Shown here one piece after another: positions 46,060-56,468 of a DNA stretch of 64,000 nucleotides (within the stretch, counting starts at the first letter, position 1; each line of letters starts with the position of its first letter). Location: positions 107,879,141 to 107,943,140 of the forward strand of contig CM043942.1 in assembly GCA_014529385.2 (NCBI GenBank), given 5' to 3'. The position numbers and the translations under genes were made by a program. The notes under the pieces were generated by a model that had not been told where the DNA came from, did no database searches, and saw only the letters and a program-made list of their open reading frames with translations. The stretch comes from Adiantum capillus-veneris (lineage: Eukaryota; Streptophyta; Polypodiopsida; Polypodiales; Pteridaceae).

Positions 46060-46230
46060 GGTTCCAATGGCATGGAAGTGGTTCACAAGATCTTGAGGTG
46101 CGTAACCGTGGACAATGATAATAAGTGAGGTTGGATGAAGACCCTGCCACCCCCTGCAAGCCATGGCTTGAACCCGAGACCCCCCGGTCTAGGTTATCAT
46201 GTGTGAGAACAAACCACTTCACCTACGCGC
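46059..46230 (-). repeat. tRNA-derived SINE-like element
   Basis: On the minus strand an A-box-like TAGGTGAAGTGG (46225-46214) and a B box GGGTTCAAGCC (46175-46165) are spaced about 38 nt apart, followed by CAGGGTCTTCATCCAACCTC. This arrangement resembles plant tRNA-related SINE heads. The body ends at the poly(G/C) tract. No TSD was identified. Confidence 0.5.
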
Positions 46231-47267
46231 ACATGTTGTTGCCTGCGTTTATTACCACATATTCAAACTAAACAAGGAATTCCCCTTTTGTCCATATTTA
46301 GCTTGTGGCTGGGTTGGGTTTGACATTTACGGTCATGCTTGTCTTCACATCTGTGTGTGGACCCCTCACCCCCCTTCAAAAAATGCCTTCTATTACTTTG
46401 TTCTGAGGATTGCAGAACGCATGGAAGGCCATGATTGTTGATTCCCCCTTAGCAACACACTTGGAAGTTGGTGTCACATGTACATAGCATTATAATATAA
46501 CACTTATGAGGAGTTGGAGCACTTTAATCCTTCTTCAAGTACATTCATTGGAATGTGCTATAAATCCATGCCAAGATAGATGTTATGTGCTTCCATGGTG
46601 GTTTCTTGAGTGGGCGTTTGCTATTAGAGTTTCCAAAGGATCACATGCTTTTGTGTTGAGGGTTTTGGGAGGTTCTTTTGATATGGTTTGTGGTGTTAAT
46701 TTTGTATGTTGAGCACTATTGGTAGACATAGCTATAGAGGTGCCCTTGTTTTTTGTTTTTCCAACAATGTGTGTAGCCTTTTGGTGACATTTGTAATCAA
46801 ACCACAAATGATTGTGAGAAGCTCTTTACTCCATATTATCTCTCTTTCTCTCTCTACATCAAGTACATGCTCCGCACAACACATCACTGATTGATGGTTT
46901 TAGCTACGCATATGTATGTATGGGATTTTTGTAGTGTATGCTATTGATTCGAGAATATTTAATCATATTTAGTTTGCTACAATATGCTTATGGTTTGTAT
47001 ATGTCTGCATGAGTACGTAAAAAGCACGCACATTGTCTACGTCAAGTGAGCTCTTCAAATTAGTCACGCCACTTTATGTGCACGAGTAGAAAGTTGGGAA
47101 AAGGGTTCTATGTTCTTTATTTGGGATTATTTATTCAGTTTGGTTACTAAGGCCAAAAAAATTAGACTTCAACGGATGCAACATACCGCATCGCGAGAGG
47201 ATTTAGTTGAGTTTAAAATAGGAGTTGATCAACCCACGTGTCGATGCAATACTTCCTATCAAGTTTA
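46231..47267. other. No recognisable gene
   Basis: AT-rich DNA with short frames only; no domain and no repeat partner noticed. Confidence 0.4.
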
Positions 47268-47850
47268 GAAAGGATAAATTAAAGAGCCATTCATGGTGTT
47301 AACATGCTAATGATAAATTAATTACATAATTAAATATTGGAGTAGAGTGTAGGCACAAAAATTGATAACTAGAATGATCCAAAGTGAGCACAAAGAGGCT
47401 CACTATATAGAGCTAGTGTAGGCATCTCATATGGCATCATACATGGCATCATATGGAAGCTCCAAATCAACTCAATCCACTCAAGAACTTGTGGGTGAAC
47501 TTTTAAGCTACTCTAGGGACCTGTTTTTTGTAACCATACCCACATTCTCGTGGGTGGTGATACAAAGAATGCCTTTGGGCATTCACTGGGTCACTCTACC
47601 GCACTCAAATTCATCACCACCTAGGTGACAAATAACAAATACTCAAACAACCGCGCTAGCTCTTATCCGCATACTTTACGTTAGGGACCTCTTAACTAAG
47701 TCTAAGTGAGTCCACACCCTCTAGTAATGGCCCCCATGGGTACCTACACCCCTTTGGTGTCTTTTTCACATGTTACCACATGGTTCCATGCCACCTATGC
47801 ATCAAAGTAGACAAAGGTGTTACGCACAATCATAGGCTAAAGCCCAGAAC
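47268..47850 (+). repeat. Dispersed repeat R1, copy 2 (carries a 169-bp insertion)
   Basis: Colinear with 17,743-18,116 in the same orientation except for the insertion. Its right end runs to within about 75 bp of element D. Confidence 0.8.
47523..47691. mobile_element. 169-bp insertion with 9-bp TSD, MITE-like
   Basis: The sequence TAGGGACCT occurs just before (47514-47522) and just after (47692-47700) this segment, while the related copy at about 17.97 kb has a single TAGGGATCT and no insertion. A 9-bp target duplication is typical of Mutator-like elements. I see no terminal inverted repeats, so the class is uncertain. An internal palindrome CCCAC-ATTCTC-GTGGG lies near 47540. Confidence 0.7.
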
Positions 47851-47924
47851 CCTAACAACCATCTCCTTGGGGTTTATACTATGACAGTTAACAACTCTGG
47901 TACACTCCAATCCAAGAGCAAACA

Positions 47925-48047
47925 TGAAAGAGCGGTGGTAATGTGTGTGCTAGTCTCCACCCAACCGTGCTATCTTATAGCATCCCCCTAGCGTACACAC
48001 TGTCCGGACATTCCGGTGGCCTTTCTTGTAGGACCCATGTCCTTACA
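47925..48047 (-). repeat. Element D 3' LTR (123 bp)
   Basis: In minus orientation it starts TGTAAGGACATGGGTCC and ends CGCTCTTTCA. It is preceded on the minus strand by a polypurine tract consisting of a run of 14 G (plus strand C-run 48051-48064) and TAA. Confidence 0.9.
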
Positions 48048-48578
48048 TTACCCCCCCCCCCCCCTCCGAGAATCATTTTCGTCCTTGAAAACGAACGTAG
48101 GAAAACGTTTCTTAAGTGCGGAAACATTCTCCCATGTAGAACCTTCTTCAGGTCTATCTAGCCATTTTACCAACACCACTCGTCTGACATGATGTCTGGT
48201 GCGAAGCTCATGAGAATCCAAAATCTTTTCGGACTCATGAGGGATGCTTGGCGGTTCGATAAGGTCAACTAACACACCTATGTCAATGGCATTATCATTC
48301 TGTCCTAGCTGTTTTTGTAAATGGCTAACATGGAAAACAGGATGAACTCGTGAATGCTCTAGAAGAGCCAACTTATAGGCCACTTGACCTATATGTTTGA
48401 GAATGGTAAACGGTCCACAATAGCGTAGTAAAAGTTTTGCAACTTTTCCCATCTTCAAACTTTCTGAATGCTCCGGAACCTTGAGGAAAACCTTGTCTCC
48501 TTTTTTAAAAGTAGTAAGACGATGATGCTCATCTGCATACTTCTTATATCTATCTTGAGCTTGCTTAACATTTTGTCA
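48048..48578 (-). pseudogene. Element D integrase C-terminus and chromodomain
   Basis: The frame after the integrase core continues past TGA 48576-48578 as QNVKQAQDRYKKYADEHHR, then LLLRYCGPFTILKHIGQVAY and VHPVFHVSHLQKQLG. A chromodomain-like end follows: ILDSHELRTR, VVLVKWLDRPEEGSTWEN, with the aromatic/acidic pattern WLxxPxxxxTWE. Chromodomains in chromoviruses are thought to steer integration to particular chromatin. The last codons run into the G-rich polypurine tract. Confidence 0.88.
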
Positions 48579-49268
48579 AGCAACTCGAAGCATGTCAAAA
48601 TGGTCTTGGAGAAAATCCTTTTCTTGTTGTATCTTCTCCTTTGCCAACCCCACAGTAACGGGTGATCTAGGTTGAAATCCATATGAAAGCATAAATGGAC
48701 TAAACCTTGTAGTCACATGCTTTGAACTATTATAAGCAAATTCCAATATAGTTAAGTAGTCTTCCCAATTGTTTTTCTTCTTGCTAGCGTACGCTCGTAG
48801 CATATCCTCTAGTACTTGATTCACTCTTTCGGTTTGACCATCTGTTTTTGGATGACCAACCGTATTTAGATTAAGTTTAGTTTCCAACTTTTGAAACACA
48901 GCTCTCCAAAAGTGATTATTGAACTTTCGATCTTTTTCACTAATGATAATAGCTAGAAGACTGTAGAGTCTATATATATGCTCTAGAAATAGTCGTGCTA
49001 ATTCCGGTGTCTTAACGATAGTCTTAGTGGGAATGAATCGACCCATCTTTGTGAGACGGTCTACAATTACCCATATGGCATCATGGCCACGATTTGTAGT
49101 AGGTAGTCCTACTACAAAATCCATAGAGATACCCTCCCACTTACCTTGTGGAATCTCTAGAGGATGTAAAAGGCCACCTACCTTGAGGCGCTCTGCCTTA
49201 TTAACTTGGCACTGTTGGCAATTTAGTATGTACTCTTGAACATCATGATGTAATATTGACCAATACAA
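48579..49268 (-). pseudogene. Element D integrase core
   Basis: The zinc-binding end CQQCQVNKAERL is followed by GISMDFVVGLP (first Asp), then IIISEKDRKF where relatives have SDRD, so the second catalytic Asp appears changed to Glu, and HPKTDGQTERVNQ with the catalytic Glu. A stop lies upstream of 49268, between RNase H and integrase. With the Asp-to-Glu change the enzyme would probably be inactive even without the stops. Confidence 0.9.
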
Positions 49269-49571
49269 TTACCGTCGAACTAAGGCATACGTCTTACGAA
49301 TACCTGGATGACCAGCACTTGGACTATCTTGACACTCAAATAAGATTTGGCGCGTAGTGTTTGAGTCCTTTGGGACACATACTCTACCCTCGTGGAGTAA
49401 GTAGCCATCATCAATGAAAAATTATTCCATCGCTTAAGCTCTTCTTGATTAGGGGTGGAGCTCTATGTGTTGGAGTTTTTATCACGCAGAGACATGTTGA
49501 TTTGGCTGTACAAACACATGTGAATGTGAGGGATTCCTTTTTAAAACTGTACTCCACACTTTAGCATATGA

Positions 49572-50700
49572 TTAATCTTGTGCACACTTGCCACATAATG
49601 ACTCCAAAAATCCACTCTTTATTTCCATGAAAGCAAGTAAATTAATCTGAGGCATCCGACTTAGTGCATCCGCTACTACATTATATTGCCCCTTGCGATA
49701 TCGTAGCTTACAATCATAATCTTGAAGGACTGTTGCCCATCTAGCTTTACGGACCTTCAAGTCCATTTGAGTAGTAAACCTTTTGATCCTCTCATGGTCA
49801 AAAACTACTTCAAACTGGGCACCATATAAATAGTGTTTCCACTTTCGTAAAGCGTGAATTATGGCATAGAGCTCTCTCTCATAGACAGAATAATTTTGTT
49901 GAGCTCTATCTAACTTTTTACTTTCAAAGGCTATAGGTCTTCCCTCTTAGAGAAGTACCGCACCAATTTCTTTATCACTAGCATTAATCTCTACCACAAA
50001 CGGTTTAAGTGGGTCAACAATTGCTAGGATGGGAGCATTGGCTATAGCTACCTTGAGCTATTCAAAACTGCATTTTTGGGCTTCTTCCCAAGAAAATGTC
50101 TTACCTTTTTCTTTAAGTTGATCCTTCATAGGAACAATGATTTTGGCATAATCACGGATATACTGTCAATAAAAGCCATCCATGCCTAAGAATATTTGAA
50201 GCTCCTCAACCATGTTGGGATGTGGCCATCAAAGAATGGCAGTGACCTTGTCAGTGTCCATCTTCATGCCAGAATAAGAGATCACATGACCGAGGTAATG
50301 TATCTCTATTTTAAAGAAATCGCATTGCTTTGCTTAGCATATAGAGCCTGAGCTCATAGCAGTTCAAACACTAATCGTAATTGTTCTATGTGTTCATCTT
50401 CAGTCTTACTGTAAATAAGAATGTCATCAAGGAAAACCACAACAAATTTTCCAAGATAGGGACGTAAGACACTATCCATGAGTGTCGTAATGTAGTTGGA
50501 GCATTGGTAAAACCAAAATACATAACCAAAAATTCAAAATTCCCAAACCGTGTTCTAAAGACAGTTTTGGAGATATCTTGCAAAAGGATACGCACCTGGT
50601 GTTATCATGAACGAAGATCTATCTTTGTATAGTATCTTGCCCCATGGATTTGATCAAACAACTCATCCACACAAGGCAGAGAATATTTGTTCTTGATGGT
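49572..50700 (-). pseudogene. Element D reverse transcriptase and RNase H, many stops
   Basis: Minus-strand pieces are [11 protein letters not shown] near 50630, [20 protein letters not shown] (50560-50500), the catalytic [15 protein letters not shown] (about 50440-50395), GMDGFY and an RNase H with PFVVEINASDKEIGAVLL, YSVYERELYAIIHALRKWKHYLYG and KGQYNVVADALSRM. Several in-frame stops and at least one frame change near 50480 separate them. The motif order is standard for Ty3/gypsy. Confidence 0.85.
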
Positions 50701-51056
50701 TATAGCATTTAATTTGCGATAATCTACGCACATGCGCATAGTACCATTTTCTCTTTTACCAATAGAATTGGTGATACCCAAGGCAACGTGCTAGGTCTAA
50801 TGAAACCACGGGAAAGGTAGTCATCCAATTGACTCTCAACCTCCTTGGCTTCTTTAGCACTCATACGATAAGGTGGTCTACTCACCGGTTTAGTGCCTGG
50901 TAGGACATCTATGCCATGTTGTACATCACGTGTAGGGGGTAAACCCGGTGGTAAATCACTTGAGAATACATCACTATACTCCGTGAGTAAGTGAGTCAGT
51001 TTTTGCAGTGCAAAAGGAGAAAGTAAACTAGAGTTATGATGGGATGGAGAATCTTG

Positions 51057-51831
51057 TCATTCTTGTAATGTTTGTTTTACAACAGTTGCACGTTGCTCAA
51101 TAGAATTAAAATTGAGAGCACTTTGCTCGTTAGATTTGTTAACACTTTGCTTATCATTAGAATTCATTGCACTTTGCATACCATTACTAGAATTCACAGC
51201 ACTTTGCTCTTGAGAATTCATAAGACTTGGAGACAAGCAGTAACACAAAAAGACTTCATTTATTAAATCTGTTTTTTGTAAAATAGAAAGCTCGGTTGTA
51301 CATATAAGAGGTGCAGATGGTATATTTTTCTCATCAAGCAAAAGCACATGTTTACCATTGGCCATAAAGGATAAGGAGTTGTGTTCATAACTAGTGTGCA
51401 ATGTGTTTCCTAAACCATGCAGCCACTCCGGTCCTAAAACTACATCAGCACCGTCCATGTTCATAACTTGAAATTCAAGTGTCATCGTATGATCTTGAAC
51501 AATAAGCTCAACCCCTTGAACTACCGTGTCCCATACTTCTATATCATTTCCAGACATCTGTTCGACCACATACTTGTCAGAGCAGGGAGTCTGTGTAAGC
51601 TTCAATTTCTTGACTAGCTTATAGTTAGGAAGTTATGAGCTGCACCATCATCCACTAAAATACAAACACGTTGTCCGTTAATAGTGCCATGCATGCGAAT
51701 CAACTCATGGGGGCCAAAGGTGGGCTTCCAAAGTCATGCATATTAGTGTCGACAGCACCCGTGGTGCCCTGATTTTAGTCTACATGCTCAAAATCAAAAG
51801 TGTGCGTAGGTGGGATATCCTCACTGGCCAT
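51057..51831 (-). pseudogene. Element D: Gag start joined to protease
   Basis: A start at 51831 gives MASEDIPPTHTFDFEHVD, a stop, then NQGTTGAVDTNMHDFGSPP. Within about 100 bp comes the protease: CILVDDGAAHNF (active-site DDGA for D[ST]GA) near 51650 and MDGADVVLGPEWLHGLG at about 51450. No capsid or zinc-knuckle sequence is present between them, so the body of gag is deleted. The piece then runs into an Asn/Ser-rich linker (51250-51060) before RT. Confidence 0.75.
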
Positions 51832-52587
51832 GGTAAACACACACTAATGTAAAGAGAGAAAAAAAACGTCAACTTGTACCTTGTAAAGCTTGAAGTCTGT
51901 GTTTTTTATGCTCGGCAATTTGCATCGCATGCGAACCTTACCTTGCGAAAATTGTAGCGCTTCACATGTCGTTTGTCATAAGAACACCTTCGTGGATTCT
52001 TCACAAAAACTCATCGTTATTGTGAAGGCTATTGTTTACTTTGAAGCTACCTCCTTGAGGAAAAAAGAATTTGAAAAAAGAATCTTTGGAGGAAAACTTG
52101 CCTTCCTCCAAAAAGTAAAAAGGAAGGGTAAAAAGGAAGGGTGAAACTACTTCCTTGAAGCTGGAAGCTTTCCCTTTCCTTCTAGCTTTATTTTCAACAG
52201 AAGTATGCTATCTTCCCTTGTTATGTACACAACAATGCTCAATAGCTTGATGGTAGAGTGTTGGCCTCTTACCCTCATGGGGTGGGTTCAACCTCTTTCA
52301 TGCAAGGGTTAAGCGGGCCTTCCTACGTGTGCAGCCAACGGCTCCAATGGAGCCTTTGGAGCCTCGATGCCGTAGAGTTGCTGGTCGAGTTTGCCTTGGT
52401 CGCCCGCCTTGGTCATATGTGGGGTGGTTGCGACTCGTTGTCGTTGTCTGTCTTTGCGTATTGTGCATAGAAACCTGTGTCTGCCTTCTTTTTGTTGCAT
52501 AGGGGAGATGTCGCTGTCTGCGAAATGTGGGAGAGAAACAGCGCGTTGCATGCACATGCAATCCACTTTTCCCCTTTCCCAAAAATA
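51832..52587 (-). other. Element D leader, with tRNA-like segment
   Basis: The untranslated leader between PBS and Gag start has no supported coding function. It contains a tRNA-like stretch on the plus strand at 52235-52310. Confidence 0.5.
52235..52310 (+). repeat. tRNA-Lys-like SINE head or tRNA pseudogene
   Basis: TAGCTTGATGGTAGAGTG (52243-52260) matches a tRNA A box/D arm, GGCCTCTTACC resembles a Lys(CUU) anticodon arm, and GTGGGTTCAACCTC (52282-52295) a B box/T arm. Acceptor pairing is poor, so it is not a working tRNA gene. Confidence 0.45.
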
Positions 52588-52600
52588 GCTCGGATACCAG
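52588..52600 (-). other. Element D primer-binding site (one mismatch)
   Basis: On the minus strand CTGGTATCCGAGC follows the LTR. It differs from the usual TGGTATCAGAGC by one base. Confidence 0.8.
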
Positions 52601-52724
52601 TGAAAGAGCGGTGGTAATGTGTGTGCTAGTTTCCACCCAACCCTGCTATCTTATAGCCTCCCCCTAGCGTACACACTGTCCAGCCATGCCAGGTGGCCTT
52701 GCTCGTAGGACCCATGTCCTTACA
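52601..52724 (-). repeat. Element D 5' LTR (124 bp)
   Basis: It matches 47925-48047 with several substitutions. TG...CA limits fit the PBS and the AAACA duplication. Confidence 0.9.
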
Positions 52725-52729
52725 AAACA

Positions 52730-53604
52730 TCCCCAATCCAAGAAACAATACAAAGAAATATATCTCCAATCCAAGAGCGTACAAAAATGCCTCCCCTTAA
52801 ATAGTGTGAGCAAATCTGGGACCAAGCTAATCCAAGCTCAGTCCAATGTGACTCCACTAGAACAGAAAACTTCTTCTTCATCGTTGCCATCAGTTGTCAG
52901 CCCTCCTACCTTTGACTTCACTGCTTTACCATTCTGATGTCATTGCTACTACCTTGGGTTTCTCATGAGTCATGAGTTGTACTCAAACAAAAATGCAATG
53001 CTATATAACACTCATGCAAAAACAAAAAAGAATGTTGCTAATGCTCCTCCCCTTGAAGTGAGTTTTCTCATCTCCCAATCCCTCATGGTGCAAAGGAGTG
53101 GTCTTATCCCAAGGCCAACGTTTAAATCCCTACAAGCGTACATAGACACATCCTTGATTGTGATAGAGTTAAAGGTATACATTGCAAAAAGATGGTGTGC
53201 AATGGATTTGGTGTGTTGATTGCTATAGATTCTGAAAAATTAATTGTGAGATAAGAGCAAGAGAGTTGAGAAACCTTGCCTTCAATTACAAGTTTTAGAG
53301 AGAGCCACTCACTCCCTTAAGGCTTCTTAGGTGGGCCTTGGGAAAATGGCGAGTTTTGGGAATGTCTTCTTTTGAAGATACCTTGGAGCTCTTTCGACGG
53401 GAGAAACTCCTCACGAGAATGAAAAGTGAGGTGGGTTGAACCCACAACCATGTGAAGCTAAAGATCCTTATGTAGTATGCTCTAAATCAAGCTACCATCG
53501 TGGGTTCCTTGTGTGAGGCTTCCCAAAAATAGCATCTTGTACACGGCTCGGTAGGTTCAACCACACACACACTCCAAGAAATTAATTAATTGGCTAATGG
53601 GGCT
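52730..53604. other. No gene; tRNA-like segment at 53.43-53.50 kb
   Basis: On the minus strand GGTAGCTTGATTTAGA (53496-53481) and GTGGGTTCAACCCAC (53445-53431) form A- and B-box-like blocks about 35 nt apart, resembling the segment at 52.24 kb. A second member of the same tRNA-Lys-derived SINE type is possible. Nothing else is recognised. Confidence 0.4.
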
Positions 53605-54114
53605 TGTTAAACCTAAATCCAAATTTTGAAAGTGCTAATGGGAGTTGTCATCACACGCTTTGTAAAGCGAAAAATCCCTTTGTGAATTGGACCTTCAAGG
53701 AATGGAGTAAATATGCACAAAAAAAAAATCCAAAATTGGTCACATTTATGTATATTTTGGCGGTTTTGGAAGTTTGAATGAGGGGGAAGCTATGGAATTG
53801 CACCACAAGTGTTATCCCACATACCAAGTCAAGGTTAGATTTCATGGGGAATAGATTGTAAAGCAAGCCTTTCTTACTAGTATCACTATTATTATATTAT
53901 GGTAGTGATGTGTGTGAATACACTTAGGACCGCTAGGGTACTTTTTTCCCTTTTGAAGAGGCTTTTATCTCTTGGCTTGTATATACTCCCATCACTCTAC
54001 AAAAATCTGGATCTTGTATCAAAAAACCAGTACTACTTTCTGCGTTGTGTGCTCTTGAGCTTCTCCTTCATCTTTTCCATCTTCGTGTGCATTCTTGCAA
54101 CCATATTTCTAACA
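53605..54114 (+). repeat. Probable 5' LTR of element F (510 bp)
   Basis: The right limit is firm: TTTCTAACA|AT then a perfect PBS. The left limit TGTTAAACC at 53605 is chosen because TGTTA...TAACA forms the expected short inverted ends. No second LTR copy is found in the window. Confidence 0.5.
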
Positions 54115-54116
54115 AT

Positions 54117-54129
54117 TGGTATCAGAGCC
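54117..54129 (+). other. Primer-binding site of element F
   Basis: TGGTATCAGAGCC, complementary to initiator tRNA-Met, lies 2 bp after the probable LTR end. Confidence 0.85.
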
Positions 54130-55319
54130 ACCATCCGAGATAGCGTTGCAAGAAACCCTCCATATCACATTCTATGATTAAGGCGGTAAGCATTTTTAGT
54201 GCAAAATAACCTTTGAGTAAGAGCTTTGATCTTGGGGCCATCAGAATTTTGATTCAGGCTCATTCCAACCTTTGTTTTCACTACTTACACTACTTTGCAT
54301 GCAAATTTGTCTTTTTTGTGTAGGTTTGTTAACAATATATATTTCTACAAAATATGCACTTTGTAGTCTATTGTGGGTTGTTTGCTACAGAACAGGTTTC
54401 TCTTGTGTAGTTTTCCTTTGATAAAGGTAGTTACTGCAACAGGTCTATGCAGTCTATTCTGGGTTATTTTGTATAGAACAGGTTGGTTTTGTGTAGTTTT
54501 TGTTTGACAAAGTCATTTCTTCAACAGGTCTATGCTTCGACCATGGTTGACAACGATGATGTTTTTCTCATGTTGTCTATTGAGGACCAAACTAGATGGG
54601 GAAAACTAACCACTTTGGGCATACATGATGCAATATTTTCTTGTAACAAGGGAATTTGGAACATTTGTAGGGTTATGATGTGAGACCAAGTTGTGCAGAT
54701 ACAGATTCAGTGGACGATGGTGTAGGTTCTAGCAATTCTATTGCTAGAGTTGTTTTGTCATCTGTTTGAGAAAGCACATTGGGATTGTAAGGATGCACAT
54801 GCTCTTTCATTGATTGCATATTCCCATTCCATTCCTCCACACATTTGCTTAGCATGAACAACAAAATAGGCATGGGATAGGATAAAGCTTGCAATTGTGT
54901 CAAAACTACAATCCAATGGAAAAATAGATTGTGATGTAAAAATTGCATTAGATCTAGCTAACAATGATGTCTCCCTGTCCCTAAACTGCAAAAACAAAGG
55001 AATCCAAAATTAGACAATGATGTTGACTCTTCCAAAGGCTCAAAATTATCCAAGAAAGACACTTATAAGCCTTCCAAGGTGGAATAGCAAGAGTACATCA
55101 AGAATAGAAAATGAATCCTTAAGGAATCTTAGGAGGGTCTTGTTGAGGGAACTGGGAGTGATAGAGAAATACCAACTCGTTTCACATGATATATTGTGCA
55201 AGATTAAAAGATAGTGCTAGAAAAACCCAAAAAAGTGTCAGATGAGTTTTACTGTTGAATCAAATCTTATCAACGACCCAAATTGGTGTAAATAGCTATA
55301 GATTTAAGCAAGGCCAAAG
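54130..55319. other. Element F interior, no supported coding domain
   Basis: A small frame starts MVDNDDVFLMLSIEDQTRWG at about 54543 but has no recognised domain. Otherwise decayed sequence with a duplicated phrase TATTCTGGGTT/TTTTGTGTAGTTTT around 54.37-54.50 kb. Confidence 0.4.
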
Positions 55320-55720
55320 AATCAATTCTCATCTCTACTCTCAAGGAATATAAAGATATGTTTTCTTGATTTTACAAGGATCTAGAAGGAGTGGATCCCT
55401 CAATCTACCAAGATAGCATCCCGCTCAAGATGATGTCAAACCACGCAACCAACACCTTACACTTATGATGACATTTTTGCTAGAGGTGAAGTTTATGTAT
55501 AAAATCAAGCACACATTGTGTGTATCACCAGTTGTGGTGGTCCCTTATAAGAATGTCAAACTCATAGTTTGTGTCAAGATCAAACAAGTTCATGCTACCA
55601 CTATCCAAGATGACTTCCCTTTGCTCATTACGGATCATGTTCTTGAGCAAGTAGCGGGAAAAGAATCCTAGCTTCTTTGGCTACAATCATGTGAGAATAG
55701 CACCCCAAGATCAGCACGGC
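55320..55720 (+). pseudogene. Ty3/gypsy reverse-transcriptase N-terminal remnant (F)
   Basis: The plus strand reads LISTLKEYKDMFS, stop, FYKDLEGVDPSIYQDSIPLK (the gypsy linker before RT), then after a frame change VVVVPYKNVKLIVCVKIKQVHATTIQDDFPL, corresponding to VVPKKxGKxRVCVDxRxLNxATxKDxFPLP (RT motif 1), and in another frame SFFGYNHVRIAPQDQH (motif 2). It ends abruptly at about 55.77 kb where element E begins. It may belong with the PBS at 54.1 kb or to another element. Confidence 0.7.
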
Positions 55721-56226
55721 TACATTTTCCATTGAATGAAGCATATTTTCTTATAAGGTAATACTTTTAGCACTTCACACAATGAGAGTGTGTGTGAGTG
55801 TGTGGGAGAGAGTATAACCTAGTCCCCCAAGTTGCTTGGGTGGACCCCTCTTTTTTATTCCTTGATTGAATCTCATTGGCTCTCCCAATCCTTGGTCACA
55901 ACTAGCAATAGAGGTAGTCCTTGGACAAGTGTCCTCCTTTTCCCTTTGCAAGAGAGGGCTTGAAAAAAGCTTTAAAAATTAATTTAATTAATCTAAATTC
56001 TCATTGGACCTCTCTGAGGGTCAAACAATAGGCTTTAGGCACACTATGGAAGCAACTTAGCTAGGGCCTTGACATGTGTCCCTTTTGCCCCTTTGAGCAA
56101 GGGGTGCCCTTTGGGTGAGGGAGTAGTCACTCAAACCCACACCCTACTCTCATGGCTCGCCCCCTCCTTTGTAGGCATTGGTTTGACTTTCAAGCCCTCA
56201 AGTACATTGGCCCCCAGCGTGCTTAA

Positions 56227-56413
56227 TGTTGGGATCGGAGAGCACACACACAGAGAGCCAACACGAAGAAGGAGATAGACACAGTGTGTGGCGGGGCGGT
56301 ACTCACACTACAATGTGTAGTTATGAGTATAGTTATTATGAATGAGTAAATGAATGGCTGTACATGGGCGGCTGAACAACGGGCAGCCGGGCACACGGGC
56401 CTTTAACCCAACA
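56227..56413 (-). repeat. Element C 3' LTR (187 bp)
   Basis: Left copy in plus coordinates, TGTTGGGATCGG to TTTAACCCAACA. The differences from the other copy are three C/T changes and one G/C change in a CA/GA run. Confidence 0.95.
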
Positions 56414-56468
56414 ATCTCCCACTTAAAGGCAGTGTGCCTTTAAAGTGGCCAAAGTACAGCAAAAGAAG

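Larger units (their letters stand above)
47925..52724 (-). mobile_element. Ty3/gypsy chromovirus element D with 124-bp LTRs
   Basis: Very short LTRs (47925-48047 and 52601-52724) flank, on the minus strand, a PBS, a Gag start, protease, RT, RNase H, integrase and a chromodomain. The 5-bp duplication AAACA is found at 47920-47924 and 52725-52729. Most of gag is missing and the RT region has several stops and frame changes. The order PR-RT-RH-IN with the C-terminal chromodomain identifies a gypsy chromovirus. Confidence 0.92.

Noticed and set aside
46059-46230. Functional tRNA gene
   Set aside because: A and B boxes are present but the arms do not pair and there is no clear anticodon loop, so a SINE-like origin is preferred.
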